A DNA stretch of 64,000 nucleotides from Elusimicrobiota bacterium (GTDB lineage Bacteria > Elusimicrobiota > Endomicrobiia > Endomicrobiales > Endomicrobiaceae), in NCBI GenBank assembly GCA_017528425.1, contig JAFXOV010000015.1, positions 62,001 to 126,000 of the forward strand. The letters run 5' to 3'. The notes below the pieces were generated by a model. The model saw only the letters and a list, made by a program, of their open reading frames with translations, made no database searches and had not been told where the DNA came from. The position numbers and the translations under genes were made by a program. Shown in pieces: positions 1 through 8,934 of the stretch; the stretch's first letter is position 1, and the number at the start of each line of letters is the position of its first letter.

Positions 1-129
1 CCATGTAGAAAAACATTTCAGAGCCAACACAAATTTCGCACCGGACTGCTCTCTTATAAAGGCAATCTTTTTCATGTTTTCCAACAATTTTTTTTCTTCA
101 ATAAAATAGTAAGGGGTTTGTATCTTCAT
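1..129 (-). CDS. nspC: Carboxynorspermidine decarboxylase, N-terminal 43 residues only
   Basis: This is the start of a gene that runs off the left edge. The start codon is at 129-127 on the minus strand, preceded by a purine-rich ribosome site (AAAGGCGA). The visible residues begin MKIQTPYYFIEEKKLLENM and include REQSGAKFVLALKCFSTW, close to my memory of NspC, a PLP-dependent fold III decarboxylase that turns carboxy(nor)spermidine into (nor)spermidine. The Lys of the ALKCF stretch should be the PLP Schiff-base residue. It is divergent from yqeY, so 130-310 holds promoters for both. A related fold III enzyme (diaminopimelate decarboxylase) is the main alternative, but the ALKCFSTW stretch favours NspC. 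Confidence 0.8.
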   Translation of the reverse strand, partial: MKIQTPYYFIEEKKLLENMKKIAFIREQSGAKFVLALKCFSTW

Positions 130-267
130 TTCGCCTTTCCATATTGATATTTTTTCAAGTTGAATAAGTTTATAAAATATGCAAGAAAAATGCAATGAAA
201 ATTTATATCTTTTTTTTTTCAATTATAAAATCATAATTTCCAATTACTAATTATCATTTAAATTTTG

Positions 268-273
268 TATAAT
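268..273 (+). promoter_or_regulatory. Putative -10 box for yqeY
   Basis: A perfect TATAAT preceded by TTTTG lies 37 bases upstream of the yqeY start codon in the nspC/yqeY divergent gap. No convincing -35 hexamer lies at the right distance. The surrounding DNA is very AT-rich, so this may be chance. Confidence 0.35.
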
Positions 274-310
274 AACAGCAATTTATAAAAAAAATCAGGG
301 AGCAAAAAAA

Positions 311-742
311 ATGTCAACAATTGAAAAACTTAAAGAAGATTTAAAAACTTATATGAAAGCAAAAGATATGGTAAGTTTGAATACTGTAAGAGGAATACTC
401 AACGAAATAAATATAAGGGAAATGAAAAACATTAAGATTAATGAGGAAGAAGTTATAAAAGTTCTCAGAAGTGAAGCTAAAAAAAGAAAAGAATCTATTG
501 AAACATTTGAAAAAGCCGGCAGAACCGATTTAACAGAAAAAGAAACGAAAGAACTTAAAATAATAGAAGGATATCTTCCTGCGGAAATGTCCGACGAAGA
601 ATTGACGGCAAAACTTAAAGAAGTTGTTGCCTCCTGCGAAGATAAAAATTTCGGTACGGTAATGAAAGCATCAATGTCAGCTCTTAAAGGTGCAGCTGAC
701 GGCAAAAGAATTTCTGCAATATTGAAACAAATACTACAATAA
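311..742 (+). CDS. yqeY: GatB/YqeY domain protein
   Basis: A 143-residue, lysine- and glutamate-rich helical protein matching the YqeY family across its full usual length (about 150). The N-terminus (STIEKLKEDLKTYMKAKD) and the ALKGAADGKRIS stretch near the C-terminus are typical. The fold is that of the tail domain of the GatB amidotransferase subunit, which contacts tRNA; stand-alone YqeY proteins are suspected tRNA or amidotransferase-associated factors, but the exact role is not settled. The site GGGAG sits about 10 bases before the ATG. The next gene follows after 15 bases, so the two may be co-transcribed. Confidence 0.85.
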   Translation: MSTIEKLKEDLKTYMKAKDMVSLNTVRGILNEINIREMKNIKINEEEVIKVLRSEAKKRKESIETFEKAGRTDLTEKETKELKIIEGYLPAEMSDEELTAKLKEVVASCEDKNFGTVMKASMSALKGAADGKRISAILKQILQ

Positions 743-757
743 AAAGGTACATAGAAA

Positions 758-2122
758 ATGTTGTTAGCACAGATTTTTGCAGTTATAATCTTCCTTGTAA
801 TGTTCACACTTATCATTACGGAAAAATATGAAAGACAATGGGTTACACTTGTTTGCGGCGGGTTAACCTTGGTTTTGGTTTTTGCGATAGGATTCGGCTT
901 TAGTGAAAAATCTCTTATTGCAACAATCGAAACATTAAATATAAAGGATTTATTCACTTTAGGGTTTTGGTACACTAAAGATGCTCATTTAAGCTCAAAA
1001 GGTATAGATTGGGCAACAATATTGTTCATTGCCGGTATGATGGTAATGGTTGAAGGTATGGCAAGAGTAGGTTTTTTCAGATGGTTATGTATGCGACTTG
1101 CCAAATCCGTTAAATATAAAGTATTACCGATATTTTTTGCTTTTATGATACTTTCCGCAGTGCTATCAATGTTTATAGATTCCATAACGGTTATTTTGTT
1201 TTTAGCGGCTGTTACCGTTGAATTATCGTTCCTTTTGGATTTTAATCCTATATCAATGATACTTGCGGAAATATTTTGTGCAAACTTGGGCGGTTCTTCC
1301 ACAATGTGCGGTGATCCTCCGAACATAATTATAGGTTCAAAACTCGGTTATACTTTTATGGATTTTTTGTGCAATACCGGTATAATCGCATTAATCGGTT
1401 TGGTTTTTACTTTAGCTTATTTCTATTTTGTTTGCAGAAAAGAATATTCCACGGCAGGGCAACATATTGACAGAAGAAAATTCCCGAAACCCGAATCTGC
1501 AATTACGGATAAAACGGGATTTGTTATAAGTTGCATTATTTTCGGATGTGCCGTCATAATGTTAATAACTCATGCACAAACACATTTAAGTGTTGCAACC
1601 ATCGGTGTTTTTATTGCTTTTATTACTCTTATTACAAGCGGCAAACATGTTATGGAAATAATTAAAAGGGTAGATTATAAAACTTTATTCTTCTTTATAG
1701 GCCTTTTTATTGTTGTCGGCGGTCTTGAACAAACAGGAATTCTTGAACTTATTGCACGATTAATTGAAAACACTTCAGGGGGAAATCCGTATATTTTAAT
1801 TGCAATTATTATATGGGTAAGTGCAATAGCGTCCGCATTTATAGATAATATTCCTTTTGCCGCAACAATGATACCTGTAATACAATCTTTGGCCGTAACA
1901 AGCGGTTTACCGTTGGCAACTATGAGTTGGGCTCTTTCAATAGGAACAGATATCGGAGGAAGCGCAACACCGATAGGTGCAAGTGCAAACGTTGTAGGAA
2001 CTTCCGTTTCTGCAAAGTCGGGCCATCCTATAAGTTGGGCAAGATATTGCAAGATTTCAGGTCCGGCAACGGTTATGGTAATTCTTCTAAGCACAATCTA
2101 TATTTGGATTGTATATTTATAA
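758..2122 (+). CDS. ArsB/NhaD-type ion transporter (SLC13-like permease)
   Basis: A 454-residue integral membrane protein with about 11-12 hydrophobic segments. Two inverted-repeat signatures of the ion transporter superfamily are visible: GGSSTMCGDPPNIIIGS around residue 180 and GTDIGGSATPIGASANVVGT near 400, with DNIPFAATMIPV just before the second. These re-entrant hairpins bind the ion or anion in NhaD and ArsB relatives. The family includes Na+/H+ antiporters, arsenite exporters and dicarboxylate carriers; no ars genes lie nearby, so a Na+/H+ antiporter is more likely than arsenic resistance, but substrate cannot be read from sequence. It follows yqeY by 15 bases. Confidence 0.8.
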   Translation: MLLAQIFAVIIFLVMFTLIITEKYERQWVTLVCGGLTLVLVFAIGFGFSEKSLIATIETLNIKDLFTLGFWYTKDAHLSSKGIDWATILFIAGMMVMVEGMARVGFFRWLCMRLAKSVKYKVLPIFFAFMILSAVLSMFIDSITVILFLAAVTVELSFLLDFNPISMILAEIFCANLGGSSTMCGDPPNIIIGSKLGYTFMDFLCNTGIIALIGLVFTLAYFYFVCRKEYSTAGQHIDRRKFPKPESAITDKTGFVISCIIFGCAVIMLITHAQTHLSVATIGVFIAFITLITSGKHVMEIIKRVDYKTLFFFIGLFIVVGGLEQTGILELIARLIENTSGGNPYILIAIIIWVSAIASAFIDNIPFAATMIPVIQSLAVTSGLPLATMSWALSIGTDIGGSATPIGASANVVGTSVSAKSGHPISWARYCKISGPATVMVILLSTIYIWIVYL

Positions 2123-2141
2123 AAAAATAAGCTTCTTTGAC

Positions 2142-2261
2142 GATAAAAATTTAAACTTTTAGTTACAACTTCATATTTTTAAAGCTTATGTACCGCTTCG
2201 CTTATGTACACTACACTTTAAAAATATTTCGTTTCGCTGACAAATTTTAAATTTTTCTATC
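2142..2261. repeat. Long imperfect palindrome P1 with conserved tip
   Basis: The gap 2123-2308 between the transporter and the M49-like gene holds a long inverted repeat. An exact 12-base pair of arms, 2173-2184 (ATATTTTTAAAG) and 2216-2227, encloses a 31-base tip. The tip contains GTACCGCTTCGCTTATGTAC. Looser outer arms (AAAAATTTAAA at about 2146-2156 and its complement near 2246-2256) extend the pairing. The two neighbouring genes converge here, so it could also stop transcription from both sides. The tip is shared with palindromes at 46759, 47085 and 62626. Confidence 0.75.
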
Positions 2262-2308
2262 AATACTCACATTTTCTACAATAGATTAAATAAAAAAATA
2301 AATGAATT

Positions 2309-4033
2309 TTATTTTCTTAACAAGAAATCGGCGAGCTGTGTTTCAAGTTTACCGTTAAGGGTTTTGCTTACCTTTTGCAACTTTTGTGCGATTGTTTCCA
2401 TTTGGTCGGTCCAAACGAAATTTCTTTCTATATATTGTTTTGCTTGTTCGATATCTCCGTCTATTTGTATTCTGACAATTTCAGAAAGCATTTTTTTTGC
2501 TGTCGGAACAACTTTATCTGTATTTACGAAAATTTTGTTGTCTTCGGTTAATGTATAACCTCCGTTATCGAACATATACTTGTTTTGCATAACTGTTCTT
2601 ACTCTGTGAGCTTGAGATAAAGTCGGTTTGGATTTTAAAAAATTGTCTGTAATAAACGTCACTATAATCTGTAACCTTTGTTCTTGTGTGTACATTCCGA
2701 GTTCCGTCAATAAATCAACAAAAGCCAGTGAGCCCATATCCGCTTTGTTTTCTTCGATAATATTAAGATATTTGCCGAGTTTTTCGTTTCCTTTTTTAGG
2801 TCCTAAAGAATGTAAGTTTTCATGTCCTATGGTAAACCAGTGATCAGCTTCGTCAAGATAATATTTGTGTTGGCTTTTATCTAAGATTTCATCAAGCATT
2901 TTTTGTAATTTTTCTTTATCACTTATAAAACGAATTTGTCTGTGATAAACATTTCTTAAACCGCCGCCGATAGTCAAAGACAATTTGTCGGCATTTGGAA
3001 GATTTTCGGCCAAAGTTATACCGCCTCTGTATTCTCCGGAATCACCGGATGCATATACCATATCGACATCAGCCATGGTTTGTTTAGCCTCTTCCGTTGA
3101 AGAAATAGTTTGTTCGTATTCATTATTGTAAGGCATGTTTTTTGCAAGTATCGGAAGATACTCTTTTATTTTTAAAAGGGTTTGAGTTCCTTCTTTATTA
3201 ACAATTCCTACCCTGCCGCCTAAAAAATCTTTCGGTATGGGAGAAATATTATTTTCTTTTAAAAGAGCAGTAAGTTCTTTATTTTCAAATATCGTTCCCG
3301 TAAGTTCGTCTTCATAATTTTCTCTTGTTATTGTAAACTCTAACGGTGTATCTTGTAATGTTGCCCATTGTTTATCCGCGTAAGCATCAAGCATAGGATC
3401 TGCAGTTCGTAAAGCTTTTGCCTGTAATTTTAAATATTTGTTGAATTCTTTGTTTGTGGAAACTTCGCCTGCTTTTTCAAGTTCGTCGGCTACAACAGAA
3501 AAATCTTCTTTAAAATAATCTATATAATCTATACCATTCAGCTTATCTTCAAATCTTACAACAACAGATCTTTGAGTCAAAATGTTTTTTACTTCATTTA
3601 TTTCACCGTCTTTAATCATTTGTGTAAGAATTGTATGAAATTCTTCTTTAAATAAATCTTCGGGATAAACTCCTTTACCGGGAGTTTCTTGTATGCCTTT
3701 TGCGAGATTTATTTTGTTGGATAAAGAATCTATTGCATTAATACCTTTTTGTGCATCAAAAAGAATTTTTGTAAGTTCGGCTTGCTTGTTACCTTTTTTT
3801 ATTTCTTCTTCGAGAAATTGTTTAAAAGGTAAATTGTATTTGCAGTCCAACTGCATGTTTATTTTTTCTATAACGGCAGCGGCTTTAACCAGATGCTTTA
3901 GTGCTTGTTTGTCACCGTCTTTAAGTGCAACATATTCGGGAGAATCGGGAGTTAAAAATTTTTTTGTTGCCAAATATTCTTTGTTCGTTCTTTTTTCCAA
4001 TTCTTCCATTGAAAGATTAAATTCAAAATTCAT
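2309..4033 (-). CDS. M49-like (dipeptidyl peptidase III-like) zinc metallopeptidase
   Basis: A 574-residue soluble protein with no signal peptide. Residues 404-408 read HENLH, an HEXXH zinc site with Glu405 as the likely base. About 20 residues later comes EENKAD (427-432), matching the EEXXA(D/E) motif that gives the third zinc ligand in peptidase family M49, which removes dipeptides from peptide N-termini. Human and most bacterial members have a six-residue HEXXGH motif; this one has the five-residue form, which I recall from a few bacterial members. It is shorter than human DPP III (about 737). TIGGGLRN and RGGITLAENLPN precede the site. The start follows AGGAA. Its operon partners are unclear; a glycosyltransferase lies upstream in the same direction. 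Confidence 0.7.
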   Translation of the reverse strand: MNFEFNLSMEELEKRTNKEYLATKKFLTPDSPEYVALKDGDKQALKHLVKAAAVIEKINMQLDCKYNLPFKQFLEEEIKKGNKQAELTKILFDAQKGINAIDSLSNKINLAKGIQETPGKGVYPEDLFKEEFHTILTQMIKDGEINEVKNILTQRSVVVRFEDKLNGIDYIDYFKEDFSVVADELEKAGEVSTNKEFNKYLKLQAKALRTADPMLDAYADKQWATLQDTPLEFTITRENYEDELTGTIFENKELTALLKENNISPIPKDFLGGRVGIVNKEGTQTLLKIKEYLPILAKNMPYNNEYEQTISSTEEAKQTMADVDMVYASGDSGEYRGGITLAENLPNADKLSLTIGGGLRNVYHRQIRFISDKEKLQKMLDEILDKSQHKYYLDEADHWFTIGHENLHSLGPKKGNEKLGKYLNIIEENKADMGSLAFVDLLTELGMYTQEQRLQIIVTFITDNFLKSKPTLSQAHRVRTVMQNKYMFDNGGYTLTEDNKIFVNTDKVVPTAKKMLSEIVRIQIDGDIEQAKQYIERNFVWTDQMETIAQKLQKVSKTLNGKLETQLADFLLRK

Positions 4034-4085
4034 TTAAGTTTCCTTATTGTTAAATTTCTTTATTATCTTTTTATAAAATGGATTT

Positions 4086-4898
4086 TTATATGTATTTTTT
4101 TATTTTTGTTTTTAAAAAGAACTCAATGTTTTCACGCTTATTTTTAATATTAAATAAACTTTTTATTAATTGAGGATAATTACTTAAAACTTCATTAATA
4201 GAAGCATCATTGTTATAATAATTAAATTCATACAACGATGTTTGCTGGGAATCTTCAATATAATCGAAGTCAAGAATATTGTCTTTTACGATATTAATTT
4301 CCCTGTTGTTTAAAACACCCATTGCCCAAAACCAAATATCATCATTTTTCGGACAAAGTTTCATAAATAAATCTTCCCTTAAGATATCTTTATGTAAGCA
4401 GTTTGGAGGATAAAGTACTCCGCCCATTCCAGTAAAAAAATTACAAAAAGAAGGTTTAACATCTTTAATGCACCGTAGCCATTTCCTGTAAGGAACCAGT
4501 TTTTTCCTGCCGAATTTAAAGAGAATTCTGTGTGCTCTATGGCAATGTATATATGTGGGGTTATCTTTGTAAGCTTTATATAATTTTTCAAGCCAATCTG
4601 AAGGATAAAGAACATCATCGTCAGCCGTTACAATAATTTTATCGGGATATTTTTGTAATGCAGGAATAAGTTTTTTATATGGTTTTATATCGCGGCACCA
4701 ATCTATAGTTAATCCGTTATTTTTTAAAGCTAATAAATTTTCCGGTAAATCTTTTTCTTTGTTGGGAAACTGTTCTAGTCCCAACCACAATATAACTTTG
4801 TCTGCCTTTACGGATTGATTTAACAAAGTTTCAATAGCTTGATTCACGGTACTTATTCTGGCAGGATACGTCGTTAATGATACTACAATATTTAACAT
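4086..4898 (-). CDS. Glycosyltransferase-like protein
   Basis: A 270-residue protein whose N-terminus (VVSLTTYPARI) and the VTADDDVLYPSDWLEKLYKA stretch near residue 90 match a family of GT-A type glycosyltransferases found in capsule and LPS loci. The DDD triplet should hold the divalent metal and the sugar nucleotide. No membrane segment is apparent. It lies between a WG-repeat exported protein and an M49-like peptidase, all on the minus strand with 35-52 base gaps, so a surface glycan role is an inference only. The acceptor and the sugar cannot be told. Confidence 0.7.
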   Translation of the reverse strand: MLNIVVSLTTYPARISTVNQAIETLLNQSVKADKVILWLGLEQFPNKEKDLPENLLALKNNGLTIDWCRDIKPYKKLIPALQKYPDKIIVTADDDVLYPSDWLEKLYKAYKDNPTYIHCHRAHRILFKFGRKKLVPYRKWLRCIKDVKPSFCNFFTGMGGVLYPPNCLHKDILREDLFMKLCPKNDDIWFWAMGVLNNREINIVKDNILDFDYIEDSQQTSLYEFNYYNNDASINEVLSNYPQLIKSLFNIKNKRENIEFFLKTKIKKYI

Positions 4899-4933
4899 AT
4901 ATTTTCTCCAAAAGATGTATAAATTTTTTCCTG

Positions 4934-6010
4934 TTACATTCCTTCACGGGGTTTAGACCAAACCCAATGTCCTTTCTTGTTTATATACCCTTCAATTTCT
5001 TCGTGCTTTACATAAGCTAAATCACCTTCAAAATCTCTTGCAAATTCATAAACAGGGGGAATAACCAATTCAAAATTTTTATTTATATAACCTGTTTTAT
5101 AATCGATTGTAAATCGTGCCATATCCGAACTGAAATTATCAAATACACCGATTTCTTCTCTTAATAAATCTGTCGGAAGTAAAAAAGAAATTACATATTT
5201 AAGATTACCTTTTTTATCCATATATCCGGTTATTATTTCATTTGACTCGTTATAAATATAAATTACGGCAAGACCTTCACTAAAACCGCTGCAGAAAGAT
5301 TGTATTGGAAATATCTTTTTTTTATCGATTACAACTTTACCTTTTTTATCGATATAAGAACATGCTTCATCTTTACCTTTTATAACCGGCACAAGTCCTT
5401 CTTTGAATTCTTTAGGTTCCAAATTGTTATCTTTAAAAGATATTACGACATTTCCTTTTTTATCAATATAGCCTGCGGTTTTATGTTTTGAATAAGATAT
5501 CGCCGCCAAACCTTCACTGAAATTACTTACGTAGTAATATTTGGGTTCTATTACCGGTTTACCATCCTTATCAATAAAGCCCCATTTTTCATCAATACAA
5601 ACAGCGGCAAGACCTTCTTTAAAAATTTTTATATCATCATATCGTGTTTTCGATTTTTTATTGTTTATAATATCAATGTAACCATATTTGTTATTTTCTT
5701 TGTAGAATACAAAATTCTCCGATAAATTGTTCAATTCTTCATAATCAAATTTAACAATAAGATTTCCTTGTTTATCAATAATTCCGTATTTTAAATTTTT
5801 GTTTTGAACTATTGCATAATCACCGACAAATCTACCGGCAAAATTATATTTTTGTTTTAATACAATATCGCCGTCTTTATTTATGTATCCGCCTCCGGAT
5901 TCATCATTTATCGGATACAAGTTTTCTGCTTTATCTGCAGAAAAAGAAACAGAATAAATACTTACACAAAAAAACAAAGAAATAATAATAACTTTTAAAA
6001 TATTTTTCAT
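4934..6010 (-). CDS. Exported WG-repeat protein
   Basis: A 358-residue protein with a clear signal peptide (residues 1-25, hydrophobic core IIISLFFCVSIYSV, cleavage near SFSA-DK). The mature part is a run of roughly eight degenerate repeats of the WG/KWG type, such as KWGFIDKDGKPVIEPKY and GYIDKKGNVVISF, each pairing Gly-Tyr/Phe-Ile-(D/N)-Lys-x-Gly with a following strand and an FSEGLA turn. Such repeats are thought to build a beta-propeller or solenoid used for binding at the cell surface or in the periplasm. The ligand is unknown. The long divergent gap (6011-6137) separates it from guaB. Confidence 0.8.
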   Translation of the reverse strand: MKNILKVIIISLFFCVSIYSVSFSADKAENLYPINDESGGGYINKDGDIVLKQKYNFAGRFVGDYAIVQNKNLKYGIIDKQGNLIVKFDYEELNNLSENFVFYKENNKYGYIDIINNKKSKTRYDDIKIFKEGLAAVCIDEKWGFIDKDGKPVIEPKYYYVSNFSEGLAAISYSKHKTAGYIDKKGNVVISFKDNNLEPKEFKEGLVPVIKGKDEACSYIDKKGKVVIDKKKIFPIQSFCSGFSEGLAVIYIYNESNEIITGYMDKKGNLKYVISFLLPTDLLREEIGVFDNFSSDMARFTIDYKTGYINKNFELVIPPVYEFARDFEGDLAYVKHEEIEGYINKKGHWVWSKPREGM

Positions 6011-6137
6011 AATATATTAATTCTAAATTAATAATAATAAAAAATCAATTGATAGATAACTTAAAAATTGGTATACTTAAATATTATACTTTTAGCTTAA
6101 ATATATAATATATACGATTTCTTAAGGAGGCAGCAAA

Positions 6138-7646
6138 ATGGCTTTTTATTTTGATGAACCGTCTCACACTTTTAACGAGTATCTTTTAGTTCCGGGATAT
6201 TCGGACGAGAATTGTATTCCGGACAATGTAAGTTTAAAGACACCGCTTGTAAAATTCAATAAAAAGAAAAAAGAAAAACCTGCTTTAAGCATGAACATTC
6301 CTATGGTTTCTGCCGTTATGCAGGCTGTTTCCGATGATAAAATGGCTATTGCTCTTGCAAAAGAAGGAGGAGTAAGCTTTATTTACGGCAGCCAAAGTAT
6401 TGAAAATCAGGCAGCAATGATAGCAAGAGTAAAATCATATAAAGCCGGATTTGTTACATCAGATTCAAATGTTCGTCCCGATCAAACATTGCAGGAAGTT
6501 ATTGCTTTAAGTCAAAAAACAGGACATTCTACCTGTGCCGTTACCGAAGACGGAACCGCTCACGGAAAACTCGTAGGTATTATAACATCGAAAGATTTCA
6601 GAATATCTCATTGTAAACCGAGTTCAAAAGTTCGTGAATATATGACACCTCTTTCGGAAATGGTAACAGGGCAAGAGGGAATTACGCTTAATAAAGCAAA
6701 CGATATAATTTGGGATAAAAAAATTAATCAATTACCTATAGTGGATAAAAAGGGAAATTTGGTTGCTCTCGTATTTAGAAAAGATTATGCAACACATGAA
6801 TCGCATCCGTTGGAATTGCTTGATTCCAACAGAAGATACATTGTCGGTGCCGGAATAAACACAAGAGATTACATGGAAAGAGTTCCTGCTTTACTTAAAG
6901 CAGGTGCGGATGTTTTTGTCTTGGATTCAAGTGAAGGTTATTCTTATTGGCAGGCAAAAGCCCTTAAAGATATACATGGGAAATTCGGTAATAAAGTTAA
7001 AGTCGGTGCGGGAAATGTTGTCGATGCGGACGGCTTTAATTTTCTCGCTAAGGCCGGTGCGGATTTTGTAAAGATAGGTATCGGCGGCGGTTCTATATGC
7101 ATTACAAGAGAACAAAAAGGTATAGGAAGAGGTCAGGCAACCGCAACTATAGAAGTTGCAAAAGCAAGAGATGCTTATTATAAAAAAACCGGTATATATA
7201 TTCCTATTTGTTCCGACGGCGGTATCGTTCAGGATTATCATATAACATTGGCTTTGGCTATGGGATCCGATTTCGTAATGTTGGGCAGATATTTCGCAAG
7301 ATTCGATGAATCTCCTTCAAATAAACTTGTTGTTAACGGAAATTATGTTAAAGAGTATTGGGGAGAAGGTTCAAACAGAGCAAGAAATTGGCAAAGATAT
7401 GATTTGGGCGGTAAAAAATCTTTAAGTTTTGAAGAAGGTGTGGATTCTTATGTTCCTTATGCCGGACATTTACACGACGGTGTTTCCATTACACTCAGAA
7501 AAGTAACTCATACAATGTGCAATTGCGGAGCTCTTTCAATTCCGGAATTGCAGAAAAAAGCAAAACTTACATTGGTAAGCCAAACGACTATCAGTGAAGG
7601 TTCTGCTCACGATGTTATAGTAAAAAACACTTCAATGCAAAACTAA
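6138..7646 (+). CDS. guaB: Inosine-5'-monophosphate dehydrogenase
   Basis: Oxidises IMP to XMP with NAD+, the committed step to guanine nucleotides. The protein is 502 residues, the full family length. The TIM barrel begins near [14 protein letters not shown]; a CBS-domain pair fills about residues 100-220; the catalytic loop is [18 protein letters not shown], whose Cys forms the covalent intermediate. The phosphate-binding [19 protein letters not shown] and the flap region follow. The variant reads like the long IMPDH type known from some anaerobes and protozoa. The start is fixed by a perfect AAGGAGG at 6124-6130. It is probably transcribed alone, ending at the hairpin at 7697. Guanylate kinase at 21124 acts two steps later. 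Confidence 0.96.
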   Translation: MAFYFDEPSHTFNEYLLVPGYSDENCIPDNVSLKTPLVKFNKKKKEKPALSMNIPMVSAVMQAVSDDKMAIALAKEGGVSFIYGSQSIENQAAMIARVKSYKAGFVTSDSNVRPDQTLQEVIALSQKTGHSTCAVTEDGTAHGKLVGIITSKDFRISHCKPSSKVREYMTPLSEMVTGQEGITLNKANDIIWDKKINQLPIVDKKGNLVALVFRKDYATHESHPLELLDSNRRYIVGAGINTRDYMERVPALLKAGADVFVLDSSEGYSYWQAKALKDIHGKFGNKVKVGAGNVVDADGFNFLAKAGADFVKIGIGGGSICITREQKGIGRGQATATIEVAKARDAYYKKTGIYIPICSDGGIVQDYHITLALAMGSDFVMLGRYFARFDESPSNKLVVNGNYVKEYWGEGSNRARNWQRYDLGGKKSLSFEEGVDSYVPYAGHLHDGVSITLRKVTHTMCNCGALSIPELQKKAKLTLVSQTTISEGSAHDVIVKNTSMQN

Positions 7647-7696
7647 TACGACAATTTATAATGTACAATGTATAATTGGAAAAAATAATATAAACA

Positions 7697-7734
7697 TAAA
7701 AAAACAGGAAGATAAAATTCTTCCTGTTTTTTTT
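7697..7734 (+). terminator. Rho-independent terminator after guaB
   Basis: The stem CAGGAAGA (7705-7712) pairs perfectly with TCTTCCTG (7719-7726) around a 6-base loop. It is flanked by A-run and T-run, so the stem can extend and a poly-U tail follows on the plus strand. Because the A-run mirrors the T-run it could also serve ddh coming from the right. Confidence 0.9.
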
Positions 7735-7784
7735 ATAACCCTATAACCTTATAACCCTTTAAACTAAAATTTGCAAAGCAAATT

Positions 7785-8753
7785 TTATAGCATTGTCTTT
7801 CTGAGTTCTTCTGCCGATTTTGCGCTTAAATATGCAGGGGGAATATCAAATATCGTTTTAGCTCCTTTTTGGCCTTCTTTATTCAATTTATAAGCTGCTC
7901 TTGCAAAAGCAACAAGAACACTTGAAGTAAATTCGGGATTGGATTCAAGTTTTATATTGTATTCTATTACATGTTTTGTTTTACCGGTTTGTCCCGTTCT
8001 TATAACACATCCTCCGTGAGGAAGTCCGGAATGGTTCTTTTTCATTTCATCCATTGAAATAAAATGAACTGTAGTATCGTAGTCGGAAAAATAGTTTGGC
8101 ATTTCTTTTATTTCTTTTTCTATCCTTGCTTTATCTGCGCCTTCGGCTGCAACGACAAAACATTCTCTTGTATGTTTTTGTCTTGTTGTAAGAGTAGGAT
8201 TTTCACCGTTTCTTACAGCCTTAACGGCAGCATCAACAGGAATGGTATATTGTCTTGCATCCAATACCCCTTCTATTCTTCTTACGGCATCGGAATGTCC
8301 CTGGCTTACACCTTTACCCCAGAAAGTATAATCTTTACCGTTAGGCAAAATAGCATTTGCATACATTCTGTTTAAAGAAAAAAGTCCCGGATCCCAACCT
8401 ACGGATATTATTCCTATTTTACCTGCTTCTTTTGCTGCTTTATCTACATTGGCAAAATGTTCCGGTATTCTTGCATGTGTATCAAAACTGTCTATAACAT
8501 TAAACATTTTTACATATTTCGGAGTTTGAACAGGCAAATCCGTTGCACTGCCTCCGCACAAAATTAAAACATCAACTTTATCTTTCCAATTTTCGATTTC
8601 GGACACGTTTACAACTTTTGCATTGGATTTTACTTTTAAGTCTTGCGGATTTCTTCTCGTAAAAATTGCAACAAGCTCTACATCCGGATTGTGTTGAATT
8701 GCATTTTCAACACCTTTACCCAAATTACCATAACCTACAATACCTAATTTCAT
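7785..8753 (-). CDS. ddh: Meso-diaminopimelate D-dehydrogenase
   Basis: Makes meso-diaminopimelate directly from tetrahydrodipicolinate with ammonia and NADPH, a one-step alternative to the succinylase/acetylase routes to lysine and peptidoglycan cross-link precursor. The 322-residue length matches the family. The N-terminal dinucleotide fold GIVGYGNLGKGVENAI is followed by FTRRNP (NADPH phosphate contact), GWDPGLFSLNR and WGKGVSQGHSDA, all hallmark stretches. The start follows GGAG. A 10-base inverted repeat (7765-7774 with 7778-7787, loop AAA) overlaps its stop codon. Since this enzyme uses free ammonia, its presence agrees with the idea of an ammonia-rich habitat raised by nadE and the PurF paralogue. 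Confidence 0.95.
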   Translation of the reverse strand: MKLGIVGYGNLGKGVENAIQHNPDVELVAIFTRRNPQDLKVKSNAKVVNVSEIENWKDKVDVLILCGGSATDLPVQTPKYVKMFNVIDSFDTHARIPEHFANVDKAAKEAGKIGIISVGWDPGLFSLNRMYANAILPNGKDYTFWGKGVSQGHSDAVRRIEGVLDARQYTIPVDAAVKAVRNGENPTLTTRQKHTRECFVVAAEGADKARIEKEIKEMPNYFSDYDTTVHFISMDEMKKNHSGLPHGGCVIRTGQTGKTKHVIEYNIKLESNPEFTSSVLVAFARAAYKLNKEGQKGAKTIFDIPPAYLSAKSAEELRKTML

Positions 8754-8934
8754 AACGGCTCCTTAATATATTAAATTTTTATTATTGTAAAAAAAAAGAC
8801 GCAAAAAAATAAGGCAATTAACCTAAATTTTTCCAGCACCTTTGCTAAAAATTATATGTTCGTAATAATGTTCTTTCGATTATACTCTTTTATATTTTTT
8901 GTGTCAACAAAAAGATTTTTTTCATATTAATAAT

